From NCBI RefSeq assembly GCF_020911925.1, contig NZ_CP087134.1, positions 5,022,001-5,086,000 of the forward strand: DNA of 64,000 nt, written 5' to 3'. This DNA is from Flavobacterium cupriresistens. GTDB taxonomy: Bacteria > Bacteroidota > Bacteroidia > Flavobacteriales > Flavobacteriaceae. Below are positions 10,314-18,230 of this stretch, piece after piece; within the stretch, counting starts at the first letter, position 1, and each line of letters opens with the position of its first letter. A model generated the notes under the pieces. It had not been told where the DNA came from. It saw only the letters and a list, made by a program, of their open reading frames with translations, and did no database searches. The position numbers were made by a program, and so were the translations under genes.

Positions 10314-11711
10314 ATGAAATCAAATAAACTAATCCTACTGATCGTTTTCGCGTTGTTTTATGCAAGTTGCGAAAATGAACTCGATATCGAACCTAAACAA
10401 AAAGGAGATGCAAACGTTACTTTAAGCACTGAAGCCGGAGTAACAAATGTACTGATAGGAACCTACGCATTGGCCGCAAACAAAGAGGCCTATGGTGGAA
10501 GAATTTTACTTTATGCGGATTTGCTTGGCGTAACCGGTGTAACGGCTACAACTGACTTGAGATGGAAGGGAACTTATGGCGAATTAGGTCAAATGTACAA
10601 CAAATCAATGTTAGCCAATAATGTTATCATTGAAGGAACCTATGCCAAATGTTATCAAATTATTAATGCCACCAATACGGTTATCGACAACATCGATAAA
10701 GTAAAAGATCCTGAAAGAAAAGCCATTATGATTGGTGAAGCTAACTTTTTAAGATCTTTAGCTTATTTTGATCTGGTTCGTTTCTTTGCAAAACCCTATG
10801 AAAGTGGCAAAGCCAATACACAATTAGGGGTGGTCATACGACCAAAAGCAATTTATGATTTTAGTGTTGACCTTTCTAAAGAAAGAAGTACAGTAGATGA
10901 AGTCTATAAAGTTATTATTGACGGTTTAAATGTCGCTTATACCAATCTTCCCGCAGAAAATGATTTTTATGCCGACAAATACGCCGCAAAAGCACTATTG
11001 GCCAGAGTATATTTGCAACAAAGCAATTATACAGCAGCCAGAGATGCCGCAAATGATGTTATTGCCAACAGTGGCCATGGGTTATCTGTTAAATATGCCG
11101 ATGCCTTTAATCACGATACGGATAAAACCGAAGATGTATTTGCTATTCAAATCACCAAACAAACCGGTAAAAATGATGCTGTTACCTTTTATGCTTCGGA
11201 AGACAGAGGAGGTCGCAACGGTGATTTTTATATTAGAGATCCCTACTTAGCTAAATTCACCGATCCCAATGATGACAGAGGAAAATTTAATTATGAAAAT
11301 CCCTCAAACGGAAAATTACTAACTTCAAAATACACCGATCAATTTGCCGATGTTGGCATTATTCGTCTGGCTGAAATGTATTTAATAAGAGCCGAGGCCA
11401 ATTTTCAGGCCGGAACCGCCATCGGAAATACACCTCTCGACGATATCAACATTCTCAGAACAAGAGCCAATGCCAAAAATCTAACTGCGGTAACTTTAAA
11501 TGATATTTTACTCGAACGCCAACTAGAACTGGCAATGGAAGGTTTTTTAATTCATGATATCAAAAGAACAAAAGGTTCTATTGATGTTAGTGATAAAGGT
11601 GATGGCTCGTCTTTGCTTCCGTTTGATGCTGATAAATTAGTATTCCCTATTCCGATAACAGAAATGGATGCTAATAAGTTAATTACTCAAAATCCGGGTT
11701 ATAGTCAGTAA
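10314..11711 (+). CDS. SusD/RagB-family surface lipoprotein
   Basis: This 465-residue lipoprotein has a lipobox ending ...LFYASC at about residue 20, followed by acidic residues typical of surface-exported Bacteroidota lipoproteins. TPR-like helical segments are seen around ANFLRSLAYFDLVRFF and KYAAKALLARVYL, and the C-terminal block has the ERQLEL...DIKR arrangement common to the family. SusD proteins cap the SusC channel and bind the substrate. The gene ends with an intrinsic terminator. A degraded copy of its 3' end plus terminator is found at 13460-13525. Confidence 0.95.
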   Translation: MKSNKLILLIVFALFYASCENELDIEPKQKGDANVTLSTEAGVTNVLIGTYALAANKEAYGGRILLYADLLGVTGVTATTDLRWKGTYGELGQMYNKSMLANNVIIEGTYAKCYQIINATNTVIDNIDKVKDPERKAIMIGEANFLRSLAYFDLVRFFAKPYESGKANTQLGVVIRPKAIYDFSVDLSKERSTVDEVYKVIIDGLNVAYTNLPAENDFYADKYAAKALLARVYLQQSNYTAARDAANDVIANSGHGLSVKYADAFNHDTDKTEDVFAIQITKQTGKNDAVTFYASEDRGGRNGDFYIRDPYLAKFTDPNDDRGKFNYENPSNGKLLTSKYTDQFADVGIIRLAEMYLIRAEANFQAGTAIGNTPLDDINILRTRANAKNLTAVTLNDILLERQLELAMEGFLIHDIKRTKGSIDVSDKGDGSSLLPFDADKLVFPIPITEMDANKLITQNPGYSQ

Positions 11712-11730
11712 CTAAATTACATCTTAACTA

Positions 11731-11763
11731 AAAAACCATTCGTTGCGGCGAATGGTTTTTTTA
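11731..11763 (+). terminator. Intrinsic terminator of the susC-susD operon (bidirectional)
   Basis: The arms AAAAACCATTCG and CGAATGGTTTTT form a 12-bp stem around a 6-base loop, followed by a run of T. A-runs on the other side make it workable in both directions. The same stem family recurs at 13493-13517, 17912-17943 and 20012-20040. Confidence 0.85.
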
Positions 11764-11850
11764 TGAATTATCTTGTCTTGAAATAGTAAGACGTTTGTTA
11801 GCGTAATTTTATGAAAACACTTCAGAAAGCCTATCCATTTTAATATGCCC

Positions 11851-12456
11851 TTATTTTTTTACCCTCAAATGTTTTTTGTATTCCAATTGTATTACTTTCT
11901 TTTTTAAACTATCTGCCATTTTAATATTCCGAGAAATACCAATTCCTTCACGATTTAATATTTCTAAATAACGAACACATCCAAGGTTTTCATTTTTTAC
12001 TCCGGTTTTCAAAAAATATATTAAATAATTTTTCTGATCTAAATTTAACTTTTTAAAATTTTTCAGATATGGTAATAAACTAATATACGTTCCATCATAA
12101 GTGAATTTTGCATCTGTATAAAATTCTAATAAATTCATAAATGCAGTAGATGCATATTCATATTTATGATATTTTTCGACCATTATTAATGTATAAGGAA
12201 TAATTTCTTCTTTTTTCAAATCATTATATACATAGTATAATTCTAATTCAGCATAAGAAGCTTTATCTCCCTTATATTTTACAGCGTATTTCGCATCTTT
12301 AATTCTATCTTCATCAAAATATTTTGATCTTTTAAATTCTTTTTTAATTATATCATTATTGTTATTGACTTTTTCTTTTTCAATCACCTTCTCTCTTTTA
12401 CAGGATGAAAATATAAACGTAAAAAACAATAGGAATAAAATATTTACTAATTTCAT
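11851..12456 (-). CDS. Lipoprotein next to orphan RHS tip 2, candidate immunity protein
   Basis: This 201-residue protein has a lipoprotein signal (MKLVNILFLLFFTFIFSSC) and a charged, helical mature part rich in Lys, Tyr and Leu. The segment near ISRNIKMADSLKKK is faintly like Sel1/TPR helices, but no family is recognised. It starts 8 bp after the orphan RHS C-terminal module ends, on the same strand, which is where immunity genes of polymorphic toxins sit. The function is inferred from position only. A membrane-anchored inhibitor would fit an effector that acts in the envelope. Confidence 0.6.
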   Translation of the reverse strand: MKLVNILFLLFFTFIFSSCKREKVIEKEKVNNNNDIIKKEFKRSKYFDEDRIKDAKYAVKYKGDKASYAELELYYVYNDLKKEEIIPYTLIMVEKYHKYEYASTAFMNLLEFYTDAKFTYDGTYISLLPYLKNFKKLNLDQKNYLIYFLKTGVKNENLGCVRYLEILNREGIGISRNIKMADSLKKKVIQLEYKKHLRVKK

Positions 12457-12464
12457 ATGCTTTA

Positions 12465-13403
12465 CTATTTAATATCAACACTCTCTTTTGTCCAAGATCC
12501 ATTCTTAAAGATATTATACCATCCATTCTGTACTTTTCCTCCCCTAGTAAATTCTACTGTACCACTAGCTGTCCAATTTTGAGCTGCTGCATAAATTGTT
12601 AAACCTCCATGCAAATTTGTCAAATATTGCGATATATTATTTCCGTTTAAGAAACCCGTTGTACAAGATTTTAAAACCATTGTCAAACTTTTTATTTCCC
12701 CATTCACAAGATTTCTCCACATAGCACTGTCTTCATACAAAATATCTACAAGATTCCCACTTGCATTAAGATTATGAGAATTTGCAAAACCGCGAGGACT
12801 ACCATGACTATAAATCGTCAACTCATTCATTCTTAAAGGCTCTGATTCTGCTCTATTATGTAGATTTATATCTGCTTTACTACGACTAAAATAATTTAGA
12901 CTTTCACTTATAACATTTCCATTTTTATCAACTGCGTACCTTCTTGAATAAAGTGAATTTTTTTTGTTTTCTCCTCCATGAATTGTATGATTCAAACCAC
13001 TCACTACTAATCCTGTCGTCGCTCCTTGCCAAAAATTACCTCCAGCCAAATAAGCCCCCGCTCCACCTGATACAGCTCCAAAAGCTATAGTGCCTACATC
13101 ACCTCCAAATCCAAGTCCAGAAACAGTTCTTTCATAAAATGTGGTTATATCTCCATTTGTCTGACTAGTACTTGTTAAACCTCCACCCCAAGCACTAGCC
13201 GCAATACTGCTCAATGCTCCTGCTGCAAAACCACTCCAAAATTTACCTCCAGAAATAGCTGTCATACCTCCCTGAAAAGTACCATGTGCAGCAGCCTGAA
13301 ATGCGGCCTGTGAGTAAAAATTGCTAAATAAACTACCTGCTGCACTACCAAGTCCAAAAGTTACCGCAGCACTAGCTGCCCCAATAAAAGTAGCCTTTGC
13401 CAA
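12465..13403 (-). CDS. Orphan RHS C-terminal module 2 with His/Cys (clan CD-like) tip
   Basis: Homology to the region after the RHS core starts at about 13437 (LADVPFSVGG) and runs to the junction GLVVSGLNH. Beyond that the sequence is unique. There is no ATG: the first in-frame starts are poor (TTG at 13403) and an in-frame stop lies just upstream of the homology, so this is a silent cassette or fragment rather than an intact gene. The unique tip (about 150 residues) has a hydrophobic strand followed by HG (ELTIYSHGSPRG) and a second hydrophobic strand followed by Cys (LTMVLKSCTTGF). That is the His-Gly ... Cys layout of caspase-fold (CHAT/C80/DUF4347-like) peptidases. The assignment is tentative. 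A small lipoprotein gene follows immediately. Confidence 0.6.
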   Translation of the reverse strand: MAKATFIGAASAAVTFGLGSAAGSLFSNFYSQAAFQAAAHGTFQGGMTAISGGKFWSGFAAGALSSIAASAWGGGLTSTSQTNGDITTFYERTVSGLGFGGDVGTIAFGAVSGGAGAYLAGGNFWQGATTGLVVSGLNHTIHGGENKKNSLYSRRYAVDKNGNVISESLNYFSRSKADINLHNRAESEPLRMNELTIYSHGSPRGFANSHNLNASGNLVDILYEDSAMWRNLVNGEIKSLTMVLKSCTTGFLNGNNISQYLTNLHGGLTIYAAAQNWTASGTVEFTRGGKVQNGWYNIFKNGSWTKESVDIK

Positions 13404-13459
13404 TCCTCCTACACTAAACGGAACGTCTGCCAGTAAAATAATTACACAGAATCTAAGTT

Positions 13460-13525
13460 ACGGTTAGTAACTAAATTATATTTTAACTAAATAAACCATT
13501 CGTTGGGCGAATGATTTACTTTATG
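13460..13525 (+). repeat. Degraded copy of the susD 3' end and terminator
   Basis: The stretch ...TAGTAACTAAATTA / TTTTAACTAAATAAACC / ATTCGTTGGGCGAATGATTT / TATGAA matches 11705-11770, the last codons, stop and terminator of susD, with a few substitutions. The hairpin is partly kept (CCATTCG / CGAATG; 13496-13513). It separates orphan module 2 from the immunity-like gene of module 1, so it marks a duplication or recombination junction. Confidence 0.75.
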
Positions 13526-13529
13526 AAAC

Positions 13530-14219
13530 TTACTTTAGAACTAAGGACACATTATTTGAAACCAAGCTACCTATAAAAAACGTATACCCTTCATTTTCAA
13601 AAGAATTCTTTTCTTTCTTATGAATATATTTATCTATATATTCTTGCTTAATCATATATTCTATTCCTACACTATACTTTTTTGTCCTATCTATATTATA
13701 ATACTGATTCACGCCTTGATTCAAATATTTAATAACAAGATTAAAAGGGATTCTTAAGTATATAGACTTTCCAGATTTAACTTTAATAACACTTAAAGTA
13801 CGGACGAATCCATTCTTATATAAACTTTTATAAAGAAAATACTCATCAACTATAAGTGTATCATTCTTCTTTTCAATCGCTTTTCCTTTTCTTTTGTCAA
13901 CAATAGAGTCTTTGAATTTTATATGATTAGTTACTTCCTTTGATGCCGGTATTTTTTTTTCTATACCATTTTTATACAAATAAATTGAAAAATTCTCAAA
14001 ATTACCATCATAAGACAATCTATTTCGAGTATAAAATGAGGTATCAATCACGAAACAATAATTTAATTTGCTATTATTTTTGATTTTAACATTAACAAAT
14101 TGTCCATCCTCTAGTTTAGAATCTAAAATAATAATACTAATTTTTTTACTATTGTCACTTAATATATTTTGACAAAATATATTTTGACAAAATAAAATGA
14201 GTATAAATAAATATTTCAT
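13530..14219 (-). CDS. Exported protein next to orphan RHS tip 1, candidate immunity protein
   Basis: This 229-residue protein starts with a signal peptide (MKYLFILILFCQNIFCQN). The mature part reads as beta-rich: VNVKIKNNSKLNYCFVID, KSGKSIYLRIPFNLV and KKYSVGIEYMI resemble a small immunoglobulin-like fold. No family is recognised. It starts 5 bp after the orphan RHS gene with the HELVH tip and is probably translated with it. That position, and an export signal, suggest a periplasmic immunity protein against the neighbouring peptidase-like tip. The role is inferred from location alone. Confidence 0.6.
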   Translation of the reverse strand: MKYLFILILFCQNIFCQNILSDNSKKISIIILDSKLEDGQFVNVKIKNNSKLNYCFVIDTSFYTRNRLSYDGNFENFSIYLYKNGIEKKIPASKEVTNHIKFKDSIVDKRKGKAIEKKNDTLIVDEYFLYKSLYKNGFVRTLSVIKVKSGKSIYLRIPFNLVIKYLNQGVNQYYNIDRTKKYSVGIEYMIKQEYIDKYIHKKEKNSFENEGYTFFIGSLVSNNVSLVLK

Positions 14220-14224
14220 CTTTT

Positions 14225-17200
14225 TTAATTAAAATTGTTTACTAGTTTATTCCAAAGTCTAGCCTGCATTCTATAATTATCATAGTTAATTGGATTATAA
14301 GTCCCCCCATTTCTTGCTTCCCAATCATATGATTGAAATTCATCTATTGCATTACGATAGTCTTCTCCTCCTCTCCTAAACCAAGAGTTATAATTACCAT
14401 TATAATAATTTGCAACATGAACTAATTCATGACCAACCGTACTAGCTAATTTTAGATAACTCGAAAAAGCCACCTTTGCTATTAATACTTTACCTCCAAA
14501 AATATGATTCCCATTTGATTCAGAGCCTAAACTTAATCCAAGAGTTGTAATATCTCCATCAATAATCTCTCTCTTCTCAAATCTAGGGTTATGAGCATCT
14601 GTCATCAAATCAGGGAAAACTTTCGCTGCAAATTCATTCAAATTAAGCCCTTCATAATCTGCAGATGCTTGAGGATTATCATAACCAGCAGCCTTAAGTC
14701 TATCGACAATCATACCTCGTTCAATAATTCTGTGCCCTAAATGATTCAGTCCACTAACCACAAGCCCCGTTACAGCGCCTTGCCAAAAATTACCTCCCGT
14801 TAGAGCTGCTCCGGTGCCACCCGAAACAGTACCAAAAGCAATCATGCCAATATCGCTGCCTCTGACACTACTTGCCCAACCTAAACCTTTGGCTGCACCA
14901 TTACCATCCCAACTAAAAGCACTTGAAGCAATACTACTTAAAGCTCCTGCGGCAAAACCAGTCCAAAATTTACCTCCAGAAACTGCGGTCATACTGCCCT
15001 GAAAAGTACCATGAGCAACTGCACTAAAGGCTGCTCTAACATAAAAATTCGTAATTGTTGATGCCGCACTACCAATCCCAAAAGTCACGGCAGCACTTGC
15101 TGCTCCAATAAAGGTACTCTTTACTAATCCTCCTACATTAAAAGGAACGTCTGCCAATAAAGCGGTCAATGTGTAGGTTACTGCTGCGATAGCCGCACCA
15201 ATAGCAACAACAACTCCAAATCCAATTTCCGCATATTCACCACTCGGATCCGTATACTTAAGCGGGTTGTTTAAAACATATCCGTACTTATTGTAATTCT
15301 GTGTATTATAAGGTTCCTGTATGTAATTATCGGGTTGTAGAAAGCGGTGCAACTTTGGATCGTACAAACGCCCGTTCATGTGTATGACTCCAACACTTTG
15401 CAAGTGTTCGTGTCCTGTATATCCACGATCCAGAACGGTTAAACCTGCCAAAATATTGCCTGCACCATCCTGAACTTTTACGATATTACCCCAAGCATCA
15501 AACAATCGTTTTTCAACTAATCCTCCTGTCTGATTGGTTACTGCTACAATTGTACCTTGATAATCTCTATGTAAATATAAATAATTTTGTATTGTGCCAT
15601 CACTTTTTAAAACCACTGGTGCTGTATACCCATCTCCTCCAATATAAGTTACAAACTCAATGGCTCCGGTGACCATATTTTGTTTTACTTCCATCGTACC
15701 GTCTGTTGAATAATGTTTACGGTATGTCCTTAACAGTTTATCTGCGTGTAAACCTCCATAAAACATACTGCTACGTTCATTACCATCATTATAGGTAAAA
15801 CTTATTTTATCTACTCCTGTTTCCTCTATTTGTATAGGGCTTTTAAAACTATTGTAAGTAACATTTAAGGCCCTGGTTGAAGTCGCTGCATCACTGGTTT
15901 TACGAATCTGAACATCATCGTACCAAACGTTTCCTAATCCATTATTATCTAAACGTAGACGTAACTTCTTAATATTTGCAGGAACTAAAAATGTACCTAC
16001 AATTTGGGTCCATGCTCCTTTTGCATCACTTACAGCACTTACTTGTGTAACCGCATTAGCTGCATCTTTCATATACAAAAATATCTGCGACTGAGGATTA
16101 TCACTATAAACCCAAGCTGAATAAGTATATTGAGTAGCAACTGCATTATCAATATCAACCCACTTATCCGAAAATAAGAATTGCTCTGTTGCCACTGTAT
16201 TAGCGAGCTTTACAGTATTCTTTCCACTTCGGGCTGCTTTAGTATTGTCATAACTATAGAACGCTGTATTAGGGTATCTTTCAACTCCCCAACCGGTTCT
16301 GTCTTCAAAACTATCGTTAAAAATCCCTTCTCTCATTCCATAATAACCAAGGGCTTCGGGAGTTGGTGTTATGGTTTTGTTTTGATAGGTTTTGGCAGTA
16401 TCATATTCGTAAGTACCTACAGCATTTTGTGTAATTCTTCCTTTGTCATCATAAACCTGCGTTTCCTGAATACCTAACGCATTAGTATATTCCGTCAGAC
16501 GATCTAAGTCATCATACTTAAAAATTTCATTTCTGCTGAACAAGTTACTGTTACGGCTGTTTAAATTTCCTCTTTTAATTTCAAAAGAGGTATTAAGTGT
16601 TACAACATTTACAAGCGTAGGGCTCGTTTTATCGTGTTTGATTTGAGTCGTGTAACCATATTGGTCATAAGCATTTGTTATGGCTATTCCGTTTCCTAAT
16701 GCTGCTGTTAAAAGCTGTCCTCTTTCATTCAATGTATTGGATTGCCACAATATTTGTTGTGTGCTATCGTCTACAATTTGCCATGGAAATCCATTTTGAT
16801 AGGTGTTTTTTACTGTTTTAGCACTGGTTTTTCCGGCTGCGATTGCTGTAGAGGTTTCCTTCTCAACTCTTCCGAGAATATCAAACGACAATTGTTTTAC
16901 AAAAGTAGCATATGGGGTTGTTTCTGTAGTTTTAAATAGTCTTTTTAGAGGATCATATTCATAACTGACTGTTGTGGTTTTTGCCTCTGTATTGTCTACA
17001 AAAGTATTACTTGTAATTTGATTTAAGACATTATAAGCATAGGTTGTCTTACTATTGGTACTCGTATTGGTTCCTACAATCGTCTTTTCAGTTGGCCTAC
17101 CTGCATCATCATAGACAAAGGTAGTTATTCCATTAGGTGTGGTCTCTGTTTTTAACTGACCAAAAGCATCATAACTATAGGTATAGATTCCTGCACTCGG

Positions 17201-17797
17201 ATCAGACAACCAAATTTTATTACCCCAACCGTCAATATTTATTTTTACTTTGTTACCTTGATAATCTGACTCTTTTAATTGCCCATTCGCAAAATAAGTA
17301 AAGTTTATACTCCCTCCGGGATCTGTACTTTGTACTTTATTTCCTAATGCATCTACAGTAGCAGTTGTAATCTTACCATCGTCATTACTAGTAGTTGTTA
17401 AAACAGAATACGATAAGGTTTGTATCTTTCCTTTAGGCGCCGTTATTTTAGTTGGTCTCATTAAGTAATCATATTCATAAATCGTCCAAAGATTGGGTGC
17501 CGAAAAATAAGGTTCGCTTTCTTTTTGTTTACGCCCCAATCCATCATAAACAATTTGTTTAGATACCATTGTATTTGCAGTAAATCCTTTTGTAGAACTT
17601 AATACAACTCTTCCTGAGACATCATATTGAGTAACAGTTTTGGCTTCTAAATTATTAGTGCTAGTGGTAGTATACCCACCATCTCCCAATTTTTCATACA
17701 CAATTGTTGTAGAAATTGGAGTCGTTGAAGAATTCGTTACAGTGGTATTGGTTAATTTTCCCCAGTTATCATAAGTAAAATTACTAACTACTCCCAT
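14225..17797 (-). CDS. Orphan RHS gene copy 1, N-truncated, with HELVH zincin-like tip
   Basis: This 1190-residue frame begins at an internal ATG (MGVVSNFTYDNWG) that matches the middle of the giant RHS protein. It has no signal peptide, SpvB or FG-GAP part, and an in-frame stop lies about 14 codons upstream. It keeps RHS repeats, a jelly-roll-like insert (DNNGLGNVWYDDVQIRKT), the core (RLYDPKLHRFLQPDNY) and the Gly/Ala-rich linker up to GLVVSGLNH. The unique tip of about 150 residues contains STVGHELVHVANYY, a HExxH zinc-binding motif, with acidic residues about 25 positions later (DEFQSYDWE) that could supply the third ligand. It is probably a cassette donor or a relic, not a secreted toxin in this form. 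The small exported protein downstream is the likely immunity partner. Confidence 0.75.
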   Translation of the reverse strand: MGVVSNFTYDNWGKLTNTTVTNSSTTPISTTIVYEKLGDGGYTTTSTNNLEAKTVTQYDVSGRVVLSSTKGFTANTMVSKQIVYDGLGRKQKESEPYFSAPNLWTIYEYDYLMRPTKITAPKGKIQTLSYSVLTTTSNDDGKITTATVDALGNKVQSTDPGGSINFTYFANGQLKESDYQGNKVKINIDGWGNKIWLSDPSAGIYTYSYDAFGQLKTETTPNGITTFVYDDAGRPTEKTIVGTNTSTNSKTTYAYNVLNQITSNTFVDNTEAKTTTVSYEYDPLKRLFKTTETTPYATFVKQLSFDILGRVEKETSTAIAAGKTSAKTVKNTYQNGFPWQIVDDSTQQILWQSNTLNERGQLLTAALGNGIAITNAYDQYGYTTQIKHDKTSPTLVNVVTLNTSFEIKRGNLNSRNSNLFSRNEIFKYDDLDRLTEYTNALGIQETQVYDDKGRITQNAVGTYEYDTAKTYQNKTITPTPEALGYYGMREGIFNDSFEDRTGWGVERYPNTAFYSYDNTKAARSGKNTVKLANTVATEQFLFSDKWVDIDNAVATQYTYSAWVYSDNPQSQIFLYMKDAANAVTQVSAVSDAKGAWTQIVGTFLVPANIKKLRLRLDNNGLGNVWYDDVQIRKTSDAATSTRALNVTYNSFKSPIQIEETGVDKISFTYNDGNERSSMFYGGLHADKLLRTYRKHYSTDGTMEVKQNMVTGAIEFVTYIGGDGYTAPVVLKSDGTIQNYLYLHRDYQGTIVAVTNQTGGLVEKRLFDAWGNIVKVQDGAGNILAGLTVLDRGYTGHEHLQSVGVIHMNGRLYDPKLHRFLQPDNYIQEPYNTQNYNKYGYVLNNPLKYTDPSGEYAEIGFGVVVAIGAAIAAVTYTLTALLADVPFNVGGLVKSTFIGAASAAVTFGIGSAASTITNFYVRAAFSAVAHGTFQGSMTAVSGGKFWTGFAAGALSSIASSAFSWDGNGAAKGLGWASSVRGSDIGMIAFGTVSGGTGAALTGGNFWQGAVTGLVVSGLNHLGHRIIERGMIVDRLKAAGYDNPQASADYEGLNLNEFAAKVFPDLMTDAHNPRFEKREIIDGDITTLGLSLGSESNGNHIFGGKVLIAKVAFSSYLKLASTVGHELVHVANYYNGNYNSWFRRGGEDYRNAIDEFQSYDWEARNGGTYNPINYDNYRMQARLWNKLVNNFN

Positions 17798-17802
17798 ATA
17801 AT
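14821..17802 (-). repeat. RHS 3-kb direct repeat, copy B
   Basis: Same-orientation partner of 1-3005. The match ends at the shared CCCATATAAT, right at the start codon of the truncated gene. Downstream, the two copies can only be compared to base 1 of the window. Confidence 0.85.
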
Positions 17803-17911
17803 CCTCTAAACTAATGACTTTACACTTTTTATTTCCTTACATAAATTAGCTCTAAATTAGTGCAGTCATCAAATCAATAAATCCAAATAAATACTCTAAT
17901 TAGCTTTTAAA

Positions 17912-17943
17912 CAAAAAAACATTCGTCGCAACGAATGGTTTCC
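17912..17943 (-). terminator. Second copy of the rocD-type terminator
   Basis: The arms ATTCGT and ACGAAT (with partial AACC/GGTT extension) around CGCA are followed on the minus strand by seven T. It lies just after a remnant of the rocD 3' end, in the same order as at the intact rocD. It is therefore a duplicate of 20012-20040. Confidence 0.75.
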
Positions 17944-17969
17944 ATATAAACTAATAATAAAATGAAATT

Positions 17970-18060
17970 TTAACTTCTAAACTCGTTCAAAGATTTCCCG
18001 ATAATCTCAAGACATTCCTAAGCAAGATCTGAATCTACATTGCATTTCATTACGATGACG
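17970..18060 (-). pseudogene. Remnant of the rocD 3' end
   Basis: Read on the minus strand, this is a decayed copy of the last codons and stop of ornithine aminotransferase. 17970-18019 matches 20069-20118, and 18020-18060 matches 20224-20263. The missing 105 bp equals 35 codons. The copy then ends in unrelated sequence. With the terminator copy beside it, it forms a direct repeat of the region after the amidohydrolase gene, so the amidohydrolase is flanked by rocD-end repeats. Confidence 0.8.
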
Positions 18061-18151
18061 TTTAGCAAACCTAAAATCACGCAGTACATCTATAAAAATC
18101 TAACCATCAGAATATTATATTTTTAAAAAATAAAAAACTTTATCTATTAAG

Positions 18152-18182
18152 TTGAGGTTTATTCACAATAATCTTAACTTTG
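18152..18182 (+). promoter_or_regulatory. Promoter for the amidohydrolase gene
   Basis: TTG at 18152-18154 and TAACTTTG at 18175-18182 with a 20-bp spacer match the Bacteroidota primary-sigma layout (TTTG, 19-21 bp, TAnnTTTG). The start codon lies about 50 bp downstream. Confidence 0.55.
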
Positions 18183-18230
18183 AGTGAAACTAAATTATAC
18201 TAGAAACTCATTTTAAATCTCAGTACGATT

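Noticed and set aside
17798..17905. Possible extension of the truncated RHS gene to a real N-terminus
   Set aside because: The frame meets a stop about 14 codons upstream, without start codon or signal peptide.
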